DNA of 64,000 nucleotides from Halomonas maura (GCF_030409305.1 NZ_JAUFPQ010000020.1:1-64000); one strand, 5' to 3'. Positions 51,001 to 60,435 are shown, counted from the stretch's first letter. A program made the numbers and translations. The notes: a model not told the origin generated them from the sequence alone.

Positions 51001-53320
51001 GGGCACTCTCCCTTGGCGAGGTCTCGACGCCGGGGGCGGCCCAGCGTGCCAGCCACCATACCAGGGCCAGGCCGATCAGGCAGGACAGTCCCAGGTAGTG
51101 CAGCGCGGGGGTGGCGCTGAAGGCCAGCAGCCCGAAGGCCAGCAGGCTGGTCAGGGTGGACAGGCTGATGGCCAGCCAGGTGGCCGCCCGGCCCTCGGCC
51201 TCGGCGCCGAAGATGCCGGCATCCAGGCCGATGCCCAGCACCAGCAGCAGGCCGAGCTGGCTGAACACGTTCAGCGGGACCCCGGCCAGGGCGTAGACCC
51301 CGAGCACGCCGAGTACGCCCCCCAGCGGGGGCGTCAGCACCCGCCAGGTGTGTCCACGATAGCGCCAGGCCAGGCCCAGCGCGAGCAGCGCCAGGGCGCC
51401 GCCCAGCCAGCCGGCGATCTGGCCGCGCAACTCGCCGAGCAGCCGGCCCAGGCGGGCGGCGCGATCCACGTAGGTGACCCCCGGCCGGGCATCGGCCAGG
51501 GCCTGCAGGCGGGCGTCCAGCGCCTCGGCCCCGGCGCCGGCGGGCAGGTCGGTCAGCAGGATCAACGCGGCCACGCCGTCACCGCTGTCACCAAGCCACA
51601 GGCGCCGCTGGTGACGTCCCGGCGGGGACCCCAGCCAGGCCTCGACGCCGAGCAGCGGCACGGCCTCGAGCCGGGCGCGGGCCCGGTCCAGGGTCCGGGG
51701 GGGCAGGCCGGCGCGCGCCACCAGCTCGGCCAGCGGCTCGCCGTAGAGCCGGCGCACCCGCTCGAGGTCGGCGGCCTGGCGCGCCGGCGAGGGCACGCTG
51801 TCGGTGAGGTTATGGACCGAGAAGTCGGCGCCCTGGTCGCGCCAGCGCTCGAGGGTCGCCCCCAGGCCCTCGAGGCGCTCGAGCAGGCGCGGCTCGTCGG
51901 CGCCGCGGACCAGCAGGTAGCGGCGGCCGGTGTCGCGGCCCAGCAGGCCCTGGAGGGCGCGCTCCTCGGCCAGCAGCTCGGCCGGCGAAGGGTTGAGCAG
52001 GGCGAGGCTGTCGTCGGTGTCGAGTCGCCAGGCGATCACGGCGACCACCAGCAGCAGGCCGACCAGCGCCAGGCGCGGCGAGAGCCCGCCGCGGGGGCCG
52101 GCCCGGAGCCACCAGACCCGCGCCAGGCGCGCGGTCACCGGGTGCGGGGCGAGGCGCAGGCGGGGCAGCCAGAGCACCACGGTGAGCCAGGCGCCGGCCA
52201 GCCCCAGGGCAGCGAACACCGCCATCTGGCGCAGGCCCGGCATGGGCGTCAGGGCCTGGGCCAGGTAGGCCACCAGGCTGGAGGCCAGGCCGAGGGCCAG
52301 GGCCGGCAGCATGGCGTGCAGCCGGAAGCGCCGGCCCTGGACCGCGCGACGGCACTGCAGGTGCAGGGCATAGTCGATGGCGATGCCGATCAGGCTGGCA
52401 CCGAAGGCCAGGGTCAGCAGGTGCAACCGACCGAACAGCAGCAGGGTCAGCGGCAGGGCCAGCAGCAGCCCCGTCGCCAGTGGCAGCAGCATCTGGGCGA
52501 TGGCCCGCGGCGAGCGGAACACGGCCAGCAGCATGCCGAGCAGGCCGGCCAGGGCGCCCAGGCCGATGGTGGTGATCTCGCCGCGCGCCTGGCGGGCCCC
52601 GGCGGCGGCGTGGAAGACCAGCCCCGAGCGGGAGAGCGTCGCCTCGGGGTGGGCGGCGCGGAAGGCGTCCAGGGCGGTGGTCAGCGAGCGCTGGGCGGCC
52701 AGGTCATAGGGCGAGGCGGCGAGGTGGCCGATCAGCAGGGCCTGGGGCCGGCCGTCGTCGGTCACCGTCAGCAGGCCGTCTCGACTCTGCACCGGGCTGG
52801 TGTCGTGGGCGGCCAGCCAGCGGTCCAGCAGGCCGAAGGGATCGGCGACCGGATCGGTGGTGGCGGTCGGCGAGAACAGCGCGCGCAGGGCCGGTGCCAC
52901 CAGGGACCGGCCGCCGTCGGCGTCGATTTCCCGGCGCACTTCCGCGGTGAGCAGGCGGTAGCGGGACTCGCCGAGGCGCTGGTCGGGGCCGCGGTCGGCC
53001 AGGTCGCTGGCCCGCCAGTCGAGGCGGTCGAGCAGCGGGCGCTCGCCGTCGGTGGCCTGCAGGGCCCGGGCCAGGTCGGCGGCCGCCCCCGCCAGCGACG
53101 GCGCGTCGAGCAGCAGCACGAAGCGCTCGGCGAAGGCCTGGCCGAGCTGGTCGTCCGCTCGCTCGACCAGCGGCGTGCGGCGATCCTCCGGCAGCATCGC
53201 GGTGAGCCGGGTGTCGGCCGGCAGGCCGTCGCGCAGCTGCCACGCCAGCAGCAGGGCGCAGCCCAGCAGCAGGCCGGCCCAGAGGGCGGCCAGCAGACGC
53301 CCGGCGTCAGGGCGCGGCAT
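50984..53320 (-). CDS. MMPL/RND-type exporter (aryl-polyene cluster)
   Basis: Inner-membrane protein of 778 aa, two halves, each with a first helix, a large periplasmic loop (about 30-240 and 430-620) and a block of five helices. ASLIGIAIDYALHLQ in the first half holds the conserved acidic residue; the second half has GIGLDAGIFGAEA. It likely flips or exports the pigment lipid. Overlaps LolA and the FAD gene. Confidence 0.87.
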   Translation of the reverse strand: MPRPDAGRLLAALWAGLLLGCALLLAWQLRDGLPADTRLTAMLPEDRRTPLVERADDQLGQAFAERFVLLLDAPSLAGAAADLARALQATDGERPLLDRLDWRASDLADRGPDQRLGESRYRLLTAEVRREIDADGGRSLVAPALRALFSPTATTDPVADPFGLLDRWLAAHDTSPVQSRDGLLTVTDDGRPQALLIGHLAASPYDLAAQRSLTTALDAFRAAHPEATLSRSGLVFHAAAGARQARGEITTIGLGALAGLLGMLLAVFRSPRAIAQMLLPLATGLLLALPLTLLLFGRLHLLTLAFGASLIGIAIDYALHLQCRRAVQGRRFRLHAMLPALALGLASSLVAYLAQALTPMPGLRQMAVFAALGLAGAWLTVVLWLPRLRLAPHPVTARLARVWWLRAGPRGGLSPRLALVGLLLVVAVIAWRLDTDDSLALLNPSPAELLAEERALQGLLGRDTGRRYLLVRGADEPRLLERLEGLGATLERWRDQGADFSVHNLTDSVPSPARQAADLERVRRLYGEPLAELVARAGLPPRTLDRARARLEAVPLLGVEAWLGSPPGRHQRRLWLGDSGDGVAALILLTDLPAGAGAEALDARLQALADARPGVTYVDRAARLGRLLGELRGQIAGWLGGALALLALGLAWRYRGHTWRVLTPPLGGVLGVLGVYALAGVPLNVFSQLGLLLVLGIGLDAGIFGAEAEGRAATWLAISLSTLTSLLAFGLLAFSATPALHYLGLSCLIGLALVWWLARWAAPGVETSPRESAHVETP

Positions 53321-53858
53321 CGCCGGTCTCCACGGGCCGCTGGTCGGAGAGGCGCACCCTCAACCGGTCGCCGTTGGTCGCGTCCAGTGCCAGTCGCTCC
53401 AGGTAGCGGCCGCCGCGCAGGCGGATCTCGTCGATGCGCTGGCGCAGGGCCGCCTGGCGGGGTCGCAGGGTGACCCGCCAGGCGTCGGCATCGCCGCTCA
53501 GGCTCAGGGTGAAGCGCTCCTCGAGGGCCTGCCAGTGGCCCTGCAGCAGGTCGAGGAACAGCGTGGCGGCCTCGGCCTGGCGGCGGTCGCCCGCGCCCAA
53601 CTCGGGGGGCGCGTCGGCCGAGAACTCGAGGCGCTCCTCGACCGGCGTCTCGAGGGTCCACACCACCCGCGCGTCGCGCTCGTAGCGGAAGTGGCCGGTG
53701 CTCTCCAGCTGGCTGTCGAGGTCGGCCAGGTGACGGGTCTGGACGAAGCGTCCCTCCAGGCTGGGCGTGGCCTCGAGCCGGCGTTGCAGGTCCCCGAGCC
53801 CGAAGGCCAGGACCGTGGTGGGCAGCAGGCATAGCAGCAGGGTGAGCAGGCGGGTCAT
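53307..53858 (-). CDS. LolA-like outer-membrane carrier protein
   Basis: Protein of 183 aa with a signal peptide (1-18, LLTLLLCLLPTTVLA) and a LolA-type half-barrel: EGRFVQTRHLADLDSQLEST, WTLETPVEERLEF. It ferries a lipid-like cargo across the periplasm, here presumably the aryl polyene. GGGAG precedes the ATG. It sits 37 bp after the ammonia-lyase; a thioesterase gene often found at this point is absent. Confidence 0.83.
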   Translation of the reverse strand: MTRLLTLLLCLLPTTVLAFGLGDLQRRLEATPSLEGRFVQTRHLADLDSQLESTGHFRYERDARVVWTLETPVEERLEFSADAPPELGAGDRRQAEAATLFLDLLQGHWQALEERFTLSLSGDADAWRVTLRPRQAALRQRIDEIRLRGGRYLERLALDATNGDRLRVRLSDQRPVETGDAAP

Positions 53859-53895
53859 GGGCGGTCTCCCTGAGGGGTCCGGCGGTGCCGGGCGG

Positions 53896-55449
53896 TCATT
53901 CCGGATAGAGGTGCCGGGCGAGGCGGGGCAGGTGCCGGCAGAGCCCGCGCAATTCCGATTCCAGGGCCCGGTCCTCGGCGAGGAAGGGGACCCGTCGGCG
54001 CAGGCGTTCCTGCCAGGCGGCCAGGGCCGGGGGCGGGGCGCAGGCCGACCGGTCGCGGCGCAGGTCCAGGGCCTGCCCGGCGGCGTGCAGCACGCCGGCG
54101 ACGACCTGTTCGGTCAGGGTGATCACGCGCAGGGCATCGCGGGCGGCGATGGTGCCCATGCTGACCTTGTCCTGGTTGTGGCACTCCGTGGAGCGCGAGA
54201 ACACGCTGGCCGGCATGGTCAGCTTGAGGGCCTCCGCCGTCCAGGCCGAGACGCCGATCTGCAGCGCCTTGTAGCCATGGTTGAGGGCCAGCCGCTCGGC
54301 GTCGGCGCCGCTGAGGTTGGCGGGCAGCCCGTGGTTGTAGCGCGGGTCCACGAGCAGCGCGAGCTGGCGGTCGAGCAGGTCGGCCAGGTTGGCCACCAGG
54401 GGCTTCAGGGCATCCATGGCGAAGGCCACGTGGCCGCCGTAGAAGTGGCCGCCATGCAGCACCTTGCCGGCCTCGGCGTTGATCAGCGGGTTGTCGTTGG
54501 CGCTGTTGAGCTCGCGCTCGAGCTGGGCATGCAGCCAGGGCAGGGCATCCTCGAGCACGCCGATGACATGGGGGGCACAGCGCGTCGAGTAGCGGTCCTG
54601 GAGGCGCGAGGGGTTGCGCGGGGTGGTGCCGGGGGTGTCCCGTCCCAGGTCGTCGCGCAGCCGCGCGGCGACGCGCTGCTGGCCGGGGTGCGGCTTGGCC
54701 GCGAAGAGGTCGGCATCGAAATGGTAGGGGTTGCCGTCCAGCGCCCAGACGCTCATGGCGGTGATGCGGCTGGCCAGCCGCGACAGCCGTTCGGCGCGGC
54801 CCCAGGCCAGGGCGGCCAGGGCGGTCATCACCGCGGTGCCGTTCATCAGCGCCAGGCCCTCCTTGGGGCGCAGCCGGTAGGGGGCCAGGCCGCGCTCGGC
54901 GAAGGCCTCGGCGGTGGCCCGGCGGCGGCCGCCATCGAACACCTCGCGCTCGCCGCAAAGCACCGCGGCGAGGTAGGACAGCGGGGTCAGGTCGCCGCTG
55001 GCGCCCACCGAGCCCTCGGCGGGGATCACCGGGACCACGTCGTGCTCGAGCAGCCAGGCCAGCCGCTCGAGCAGCGCCAGGCTGACCCCCGAGACCCCGC
55101 GGCACAGGGACACCAGGCGCACCAGCACCACGGCCCGGGCGGCCTCCACGTCGAGCACCTCGCCCAGGCCGCAGCCGTGGAAGGTGTAGAGGTGGCGGGG
55201 CAGCTCCTCGTGCAGCTCGGCGGGAACGGCCCGGGTGCAGGCGTCGCCGAAGCCGGTGGTGACGCCGTAGATCACGCCGTCCTCCGCCAGCAGGCGGTCG
55301 AGGAAGGCGGGGCCGGCGGCGATGCGCGCGCGAAAGGCCGGGTCGTCGGAGAGTTGGACCCGGCGCCGGCGGTGGGCCACGGCCTCGACGGCCGCCAGCG
55401 CGACGTCACGGCCATCGAGGACCAGGGGGGGAGCGGTAGTGTCAGTCAT
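53896..55449 (-). CDS. Aromatic amino-acid ammonia-lyase (HAL/TAL-like)
   Basis: Protein of 517 aa. The MIO cofactor triad Ala-Ser-Gly is in GSVGASGDLTPLS (about 154-156). FGDACTRAVP, NANDNP-like NSANDNPLI and the C-terminal SRSTECHNQDKVSMG are family patches. It likely makes the coumarate-type starter for the aryl polyene from tyrosine; histidine cannot be excluded, but the cluster favours aromatic. The start MTDTTAPP overlaps the acyltransferase by 8 bp. Confidence 0.88.
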   Translation of the reverse strand: MTDTTAPPLVLDGRDVALAAVEAVAHRRRRVQLSDDPAFRARIAAGPAFLDRLLAEDGVIYGVTTGFGDACTRAVPAELHEELPRHLYTFHGCGLGEVLDVEAARAVVLVRLVSLCRGVSGVSLALLERLAWLLEHDVVPVIPAEGSVGASGDLTPLSYLAAVLCGEREVFDGGRRRATAEAFAERGLAPYRLRPKEGLALMNGTAVMTALAALAWGRAERLSRLASRITAMSVWALDGNPYHFDADLFAAKPHPGQQRVAARLRDDLGRDTPGTTPRNPSRLQDRYSTRCAPHVIGVLEDALPWLHAQLERELNSANDNPLINAEAGKVLHGGHFYGGHVAFAMDALKPLVANLADLLDRQLALLVDPRYNHGLPANLSGADAERLALNHGYKALQIGVSAWTAEALKLTMPASVFSRSTECHNQDKVSMGTIAARDALRVITLTEQVVAGVLHAAGQALDLRRDRSACAPPPALAAWQERLRRRVPFLAEDRALESELRGLCRHLPRLARHLYPE

Positions 55450-56368
55450 GGGCGTGCCAGAAGGGAAAGAAGTTGAACCATTGCAGGGGATGCTGGCGGC
55501 ACTGGGCGGCGAGCCAGTCGACATAGCGTTGCATGGCCTCGAGATACCAGGCCTCGCGGGACTTGCGAGCGAGCCGCGTGGTGTCGTCGAAGGCGCTGAA
55601 GGCGATCCGGTAGGCGGACCCCTCGCGCAGGCAGCTCAGGGTGTAGACCGGGCAGCGCAGCAGGGCCGCCAGCCGGAACGGGCCCTCCGGGAAGGGGGCC
55701 GGCCGGCCCAGGAAGGGCAGGCGCCGGGTGCGGCCCCGCTCGGCGAGGGGCACGCGGTCGGCGGCGATGACCACGAAGCCGCCGGCCTGGATGCGGGCCG
55801 CCAGGCGCATGGCGGTGGCCGGCGAGATATCGCCGACCTCGACGATCTCCGGGCCCTGCCGGCCGGTGGTGCGGGCCAGCAGGCGGTTGAACTTGCGCGA
55901 GTTGCGGGTATGCATCAGCTGGGTGACATGGAAGTCCGGTCGGCGCTGGCCCAGCGCGCTGCAGATCTCCAGGTTGCCCAGGTGGGAGACCAGGATCAGC
56001 CCGCCCCGGCCGCCGCGGATGGCGGTGTCCAGCCGCGCATGGTCCTCGGGGGCGATGCGCACCGCGGGGGGCAGGCCGCTCCAGGCGTCGACCTTGTCCA
56101 TCAGCACCTGGCCGAAGGCCATGAAGTGACGCAGGCCCAGCAGGCGCGGATGGCGGGGTGGCTGCCCGGCGTGCTCCGGCCAGATGCGGGCCAGGTACTC
56201 CCGGGAGGCGCGGCGTGGCAGCGGGTGGCTGAGGTAGTAGTAGAGCACCACCGGGCCCAGCACCAGGCGGAACGGCAGTCGGCCCAGGTGGCGGCGGATC
56301 CACACCATGGCGCGCATCCCGGCCAGGCTGCCGCGCTCCTGAATCTGCGCCCAGTGGCTGGCCCTCAT
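55442..56368 (-). CDS. LpxL-type acyltransferase (aryl-polyene cluster)
   Basis: Protein of 308 aa with a membrane anchor (about 32-48; LVLGPVVLYYYLSHPLP) and the HxxxxE/D acyltransferase motif in LVSHLGNLEI. AADRVPLAER and FLGRPAPFPEGPFRLA follow. It probably attaches a fatty acyl to the lipid anchor of the pigment. In many related clusters it is fused to the glycosyltransferase; here they are separate, coupled by ATGA. Confidence 0.85.
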   Translation of the reverse strand: MRASHWAQIQERGSLAGMRAMVWIRRHLGRLPFRLVLGPVVLYYYLSHPLPRRASREYLARIWPEHAGQPPRHPRLLGLRHFMAFGQVLMDKVDAWSGLPPAVRIAPEDHARLDTAIRGGRGGLILVSHLGNLEICSALGQRRPDFHVTQLMHTRNSRKFNRLLARTTGRQGPEIVEVGDISPATAMRLAARIQAGGFVVIAADRVPLAERGRTRRLPFLGRPAPFPEGPFRLAALLRCPVYTLSCLREGSAYRIAFSAFDDTTRLARKSREAWYLEAMQRYVDWLAAQCRQHPLQWFNFFPFWHAHD

Positions 56369-57126
56369 GGCGGCGGCCCTCCGCTGCGCTGGCCGCCGAC
56401 CAGGCGCGGCAGCCGGCACAGCATGCCGAGCAGCAGCCGCGCATGCATGCCGGCGAGCAGCAGGTTGTCCCGCCACAGCGCATAGTGGGAGACGCCGTCC
56501 AGCGGGTAGTGCACGCGCACCGGCAGGTTGGCGACCGGCCCGCCGGCCCACAGCCAGCGTACCGGCAGCTCGGTGTCGAACTGCATGCGGTCGCCGCAGT
56601 CGTGGCGGGCCACCAGCCGGTTGGTGGCCGCCACCGGGAACAGCTTGACCCCGCACATGGTGTCGCGCAGCGACAGCGACAGGGTGCTGATCCACACCAG
56701 CACGTGGGTGGCGTAGCGTCCGTAGAAGCGGTGGCGGGGCACGCTGGCGTCGAAGCGGGGGTAGCCGATACGCAGCTCGCCGGGGGCCTCGGCCAGGCCG
56801 GCGAGGAAGGGCGGCAGGTCCTCGGGGGCATGCTGGCCGTCGGCGTCCACCTGCAGGGCATGGGTGAAGCCCCGGCGCTGGGCCTCGCGCAGCCCGGCCT
56901 TGACCGCGGCGCCCTTGCCGCGGTTCTGCGGCAGGCGCAGCAGCAGGGTGTCGGGCTCCCGGGCCAGGGCGTCGAGCACGGCCGCGCAGTCCGGGTCGCT
57001 GCCGTCGTCCACCAGCAGCACCGGGACGCCCAGCGGGCGCACGCCGGCACAGGTGGCGGCGATGGCCGCGCCATGGTTGTACACGGGGATCAGCACACAG
57101 GAGCGAATCGGCGGCTCAGCCGGCAT
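56365..57126 (-). CDS. Family 2 glycosyltransferase (aryl-polyene cluster)
   Basis: GT-A protein of 253 aa: CVLIPVYNHGAAI, VLLVDDGSDPDC, the DxD-type DADGQHAPEDL and FDTELPVRWLW. Probable role: adds a sugar to the lipid anchor. Overlaps the ligase fusion by 11 bp and the acyltransferase by 4 bp. The start MPAEPPI is preferred over a frame from 57168. Confidence 0.84.
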   Translation of the reverse strand: MPAEPPIRSCVLIPVYNHGAAIAATCAGVRPLGVPVLLVDDGSDPDCAAVLDALAREPDTLLLRLPQNRGKGAAVKAGLREAQRRGFTHALQVDADGQHAPEDLPPFLAGLAEAPGELRIGYPRFDASVPRHRFYGRYATHVLVWISTLSLSLRDTMCGVKLFPVAATNRLVARHDCGDRMQFDTELPVRWLWAGGPVANLPVRVHYPLDGVSHYALWRDNLLLAGMHARLLLGMLCRLPRLVGGQRSGGPPP

Positions 57127-58876
57127 GATCGACCTCCCCCCGGGCGAGTTGCACCCGGCCCCGGGCATGGCAGCCGTGCCGGCCGGTCAGCGAGAAGGCC
57201 AGGCGCGGTCCCGCGGCGGTGGTGTCCACGGCCAGCTCGAGGGTGGCTCGCTCGCCGGGCAGCAGCGGTTGGGGGAAGCGCACCCGGGCCAGGTCGCGGA
57301 ACTCGCCGGCCAGGCCCAGGTGCTCCTCGGCCAGGGCCACCGCCCACTGCACCAGCACCACGCCCGGCACCACCGGCTGCTCGGGGAAGTGGCCGGCCAG
57401 GTAGCTCAGCCGCTCGGGCACCTCCAGGGTCACCCGGCAGCGCCCCGCGCCCTCCGTCTCGACGCCGAGCCAGCGGGGCCTTCGCGGGTCGTCGAGGTCG
57501 CGGAACAGGCGGGCCACCTCGGCCGCGCCCAGCTTGCCCTGGGCATTGGTGGGCCAGGTCGCGACGAAGCGCCAGTGGCGCGGCATCAGCGAGGCGGGAT
57601 AGGCGCCCGCCAGGGCGTCGCGCAGCTCGGCCACCCGGGCGCGCCGCGCCTCGCGACACCAGGGCAGCGCCGGGGCGGCGAGCTGGAGCACGGCTCCCAG
57701 GCGATGGGGGCGTCCCGGCAGCGGCAGGGCATGGGCCCGCAGGACGTCCGGGTGGCGGGCGAGGCGACGCTCCAGGCCGGTGAGCGACAGCCGCTTGCCT
57801 CCCACCTTGGCGATGCGGTCGGCCCGCCCCAGCAGGCGGAAGCCCTGTGGCCCGGGCGCGATGCGATCCGCCTGGGGCCGCCACTCGGCGGTCTCGAGAT
57901 AGGCGGAGCGCAGCCACAGGCCGCCCGCGTCGTCGGCGCGCACCTCGACGCCGGGCAGGGGCGTCCAGGCCTCGCCCCGCTGCTGGTCGCGCCAGGCGAT
58001 GCCGCCGGTCTCGGAGCTGCCGTAGACCTCCTCGACCGGCGCGCCGAGTACCCGGCGGGCGTGGGCGCTGGCCGCGGCGGAGAGGGGCGCGCCCGAGGAG
58101 TGGACCCGGGCCAGCCGGCCGGCCGCGGCCGGCGGGAGGAGCGTCTCCGGCAACCGCTCCAGGGGCGGCGGCGCGCTGACCAGCACCGCGCCCGGCGGGG
58201 CCGCCGGCGCCTCGGCCAGGCGACCCAGCCAGGCGCCGAGCGTCTCGGGGGTCCGGCAGGCGGCGCCGGCCAGGGGGGCTCCCTCGCAGAGCGGGCGCAG
58301 GATGCCGAACAGCAGGCCGTAGATGTGCTGGTGGCTGACCTGGCTGATCACCAGCCGTCCCTCGAGGGGCCACAGCCGGGCATGGGCCGCCAGCTCGGCG
58401 TCGAGCTGGGCGAAGCTCTTGTCGATGCGTTGTGGCTCGCCGCTGGAGCCCGAGGTGTAGAGCGACAGGGCCCGCCGCGACGGCTCCAGGGGCCCCCAGT
58501 GGGGCGGTGACGGCGAGGGGGCGGCGACGAGGCCGCCGGCAACGTCGCCGAGGGCGGCGCGGCACTCGGTGGCGAGGGCCTGGAGGGTCTCGGGGCGATC
58601 GTCGGCCGGCAGCACGGCGCTGTCGCCGCGCGCCCACAAGGCGATCAACGCCGCCGCGAATTCCCGGGGGCACCGGCAATGCAGCAGCCAGCGCTGGCCG
58701 GGGACGGCCAGGGCGTCCAGCCGGCGCTGCCAGGCCCCGATGCGACCGTGCAGCTCGGCCCAGGCGACGGGGCGGCCGGCATCGGCGTCCCAGGCGGCCA
58801 TCCGCGACGGGGCGACATGGCGCCAGGGCTGGCTCGTCAAGGGGGCGTCGCTGGGGGGGCGAGCGGGGTTAGACAC
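57116..58876 (-). CDS. AMP-ligase fused to a dehydratase (ApeH-ApeI fusion)
   Basis: Protein of about 586 aa. Residues ~1-440 are an acyl-CoA/ACP ligase: LYTSGSSGEPQRIDKSFAQL, VYGSSETGGIAWR, LLGRADRIAKVGGKRLS and the C-terminal lysine patch TNAQGKLGAAE. Residues ~450-586 are a hotdog dehydratase: LAGHFPEQPVVPGVVLVQWA and LARVRFPQPLLPGE. Many aryl-polyene clusters carry these as separate ApeH and ApeI genes. A GTG start at 58876 overlapping the membrane-protein stop has AGGA upstream; an ATG at 58957 would overlap by 89 bp. Confidence 0.83.
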   Translation of the reverse strand: MSNPARPPSDAPLTSQPWRHVAPSRMAAWDADAGRPVAWAELHGRIGAWQRRLDALAVPGQRWLLHCRCPREFAAALIALWARGDSAVLPADDRPETLQALATECRAALGDVAGGLVAAPSPSPPHWGPLEPSRRALSLYTSGSSGEPQRIDKSFAQLDAELAAHARLWPLEGRLVISQVSHQHIYGLLFGILRPLCEGAPLAGAACRTPETLGAWLGRLAEAPAAPPGAVLVSAPPPLERLPETLLPPAAAGRLARVHSSGAPLSAAASAHARRVLGAPVEEVYGSSETGGIAWRDQQRGEAWTPLPGVEVRADDAGGLWLRSAYLETAEWRPQADRIAPGPQGFRLLGRADRIAKVGGKRLSLTGLERRLARHPDVLRAHALPLPGRPHRLGAVLQLAAPALPWCREARRARVAELRDALAGAYPASLMPRHWRFVATWPTNAQGKLGAAEVARLFRDLDDPRRPRWLGVETEGAGRCRVTLEVPERLSYLAGHFPEQPVVPGVVLVQWAVALAEEHLGLAGEFRDLARVRFPQPLLPGERATLELAVDTTAAGPRLAFSLTGRHGCHARGRVQLARGEVDHAG

Positions 58877-59423
58877 GATGGCGGTTCCTGACACGTTGGC
58901 GGATGCACCACTCGGCGGCGAACAGCGTGGCGCCGAGGGCGTAGGCGATGGCGCCATTGTACAGGGTCCAGAGGGCGAGGTCGGCGGCCAGCGCCGTCCA
59001 CAGCGCCAGGCCGCCGTTGACCAGGAAGAAGCCGCACCAGACCCCGGTCACGCGCCGGGTGTAGCGGACCCCGGCGGGGGAGAGGTCGGGCTCCTGGCGA
59101 CGGGCGAGACGCTCGACCACGCAGGGCGGGCGGCACAGCGAGCTGGCGAACACCGCCAGCAGCACGGCGTTGGCCGCCACCGGCCAGGCCCTGACGCCGA
59201 GTTCCGCCCGGCCCAGGGCGATCATCGCCAGGGCGGCGAGGCAGGGGACCAGCGCCCAGCGGCGATGGGCGGCGGGCAGTCGCCAGGCGGCCAGCAGGGC
59301 GACCAGCCCCAGCAGGGGGGCGGCCCCCAGGCGGGGCAGCAGGACGAGGACCAGCAGCGGCCAGGCCAGCAGGCCGGCGACGGCCAGGGGCGTGGCGAGG
59401 GACGGGAGGCGCGGGCGGGACAT
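58869..59423 (-). CDS. COG4648-type membrane protein (aryl-polyene cluster)
   Basis: Protein of 184 aa with about five or six hydrophobic segments. A cluster of conserved charged residues follows LCRPPCVVERLARRQEPDLS (about 95-115) and YTRRVTGVWCGFFLVNG. The family is found mainly in aryl-polyene clusters; its function is unknown. It lies 21 bp after the carrier-protein stop. Confidence 0.8.
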   Translation of the reverse strand: MSRPRLPSLATPLAVAGLLAWPLLVLVLLPRLGAAPLLGLVALLAAWRLPAAHRRWALVPCLAALAMIALGRAELGVRAWPVAANAVLLAVFASSLCRPPCVVERLARRQEPDLSPAGVRYTRRVTGVWCGFFLVNGGLALWTALAADLALWTLYNGAIAYALGATLFAAEWCIRQRVRNRHRV

Positions 59424-59444
59424 GGCCGGGACGGGGCAGCCGCC

Positions 59445-59708
59445 TCAGTCGTTGCGCCGTGCCTCGACCAGGGCCACCAGGCTTCGCAGGCTGGCGAAGT
59501 GGCGGCGGGCCTCCTCGCTCTCGGCCTCGAGCTGGATGCCGTAGGTCTTCTGCAGCGCCAGGCCCAGCTCGAGGGCATCGATGGAGTCCAGGCCCAGGCC
59601 CTCGACGAACAGCGGCGCGTCGGGATCGATGTCCTCGGGGGTGGTGTCCTCGAGCTCCAGGGTCTCGATGATCAGCTGCTTGAGTTCGTGTTCCAGTGGG
59701 GTCGCCAT
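59445..59708 (-). CDS. Acyl carrier protein (aryl-polyene cluster)
   Basis: Protein of 87 aa. The pantetheine attachment Ser is in GLGLDSIDALEL (about residue 41). Helix 2 continues with ALQKTYGIQLEAESEE. It is the only carrier protein gene found in the cluster, whereas the described system uses two (ApeE, ApeF). It is 40 bp after the chain-length-factor stop. Confidence 0.87.
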   Translation of the reverse strand: MATPLEHELKQLIIETLELEDTTPEDIDPDAPLFVEGLGLDSIDALELGLALQKTYGIQLEAESEEARRHFASLRSLVALVEARRND

Positions 59709-59748
59709 GGGCGGCTCCTTCGTCCAGGGATGGGGATATCGAACCGGG

Positions 59749-60435
59749 TCAGCCGGCCAGCCGCCAGCGCAGGCGGCGGCCGGGGCAGTCCAGCGGGGCC
59801 TCGCCGAGCAGCCAGCGGATGACGTCCGTGGGCTGCGGGGCCCGGGCGGGCACGGCGTCGGCCGGCAGGGGCTCGGCGGTGATCACACGGCCCGTGGCGG
59901 TGCCCAGTCGCATGGCCACCGCGGCCAGCTCGACCTCGGGGGTGTCCGCCCCGCGGAAGCGCTCCGGCACCGGGGCGTCGCTGAAGACCACGACGACCGA
60001 GCCCTCGCTGTCGGCCAGGTAGCCTCGGGCCTCGCCGAACAGGGCGGCCAGCTCGGCCCCCGAGGCCGCCAGGGCCTGCTGGGAGCGGCGGTTGCCCGAG
60101 GCGATCGAGTGGACGCCGAGGATGGCGTTGTGCACCGAGAGGCCGAAACGGGCGGGCGAGACCGGCTGCCCGGCGGTGAGCGCCTCGAGCATCTGCAGGG
60201 TGCGCTCCCCGTCACCATGGCGCGAGGCATGGATCAGCACCCGGCTGGCCTCCGGGTCCAGCGCGTCGAGCATGTCGCTGATCGCGCGACCGGGAAGGTT
60301 CAGGCGACGGCGCAGCATCGCCGGCACGGCCTGACCGGCCGGACGCTCCTCCACCGACAGGCGGGGGTCGTCAGGGCGGGCCTGGCCGGGCCACCAGGCG
60401 CGCCAGTCCTGCAGGGTCAATGGCGGTGGGGGCAT
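59749..60435 (-). CDS. apeC: Beta-ketoacyl synthase chain-length factor (ApeC-like)
   Basis: Protein of 228 aa, shorter than a full KS and lacking the catalytic Cys. SRVLIHASRHGDGERTLQML, FGLSVHNAILGVHSIASGN and GEARGYLADSEGSVVVVFSD are the family patches (Ketoacyl-synt_2). It pairs with the KS at 47976 to form the elongating heterodimer. A CGGAG site precedes the ATG. It is the first gene of the minus cluster. Confidence 0.85.
   Translation of the reverse strand: MPPPPLTLQDWRAWWPGQARPDDPRLSVEERPAGQAVPAMLRRRLNLPGRAISDMLDALDPEASRVLIHASRHGDGERTLQMLEALTAGQPVSPARFGLSVHNAILGVHSIASGNRRSQQALAASGAELAALFGEARGYLADSEGSVVVVFSDAPVPERFRGADTPEVELAAVAMRLGTATGRVITAEPLPADAVPARAPQPTDVIRWLLGEAPLDCPGRRLRWRLAG

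Noticed and set aside
58869..60435. A second acyl carrier protein gene
   Set aside because: All small frames in the 5' half of the aryl-polyene cluster were read; only the 87-aa protein has a Ser in the D-S-I/L pattern.
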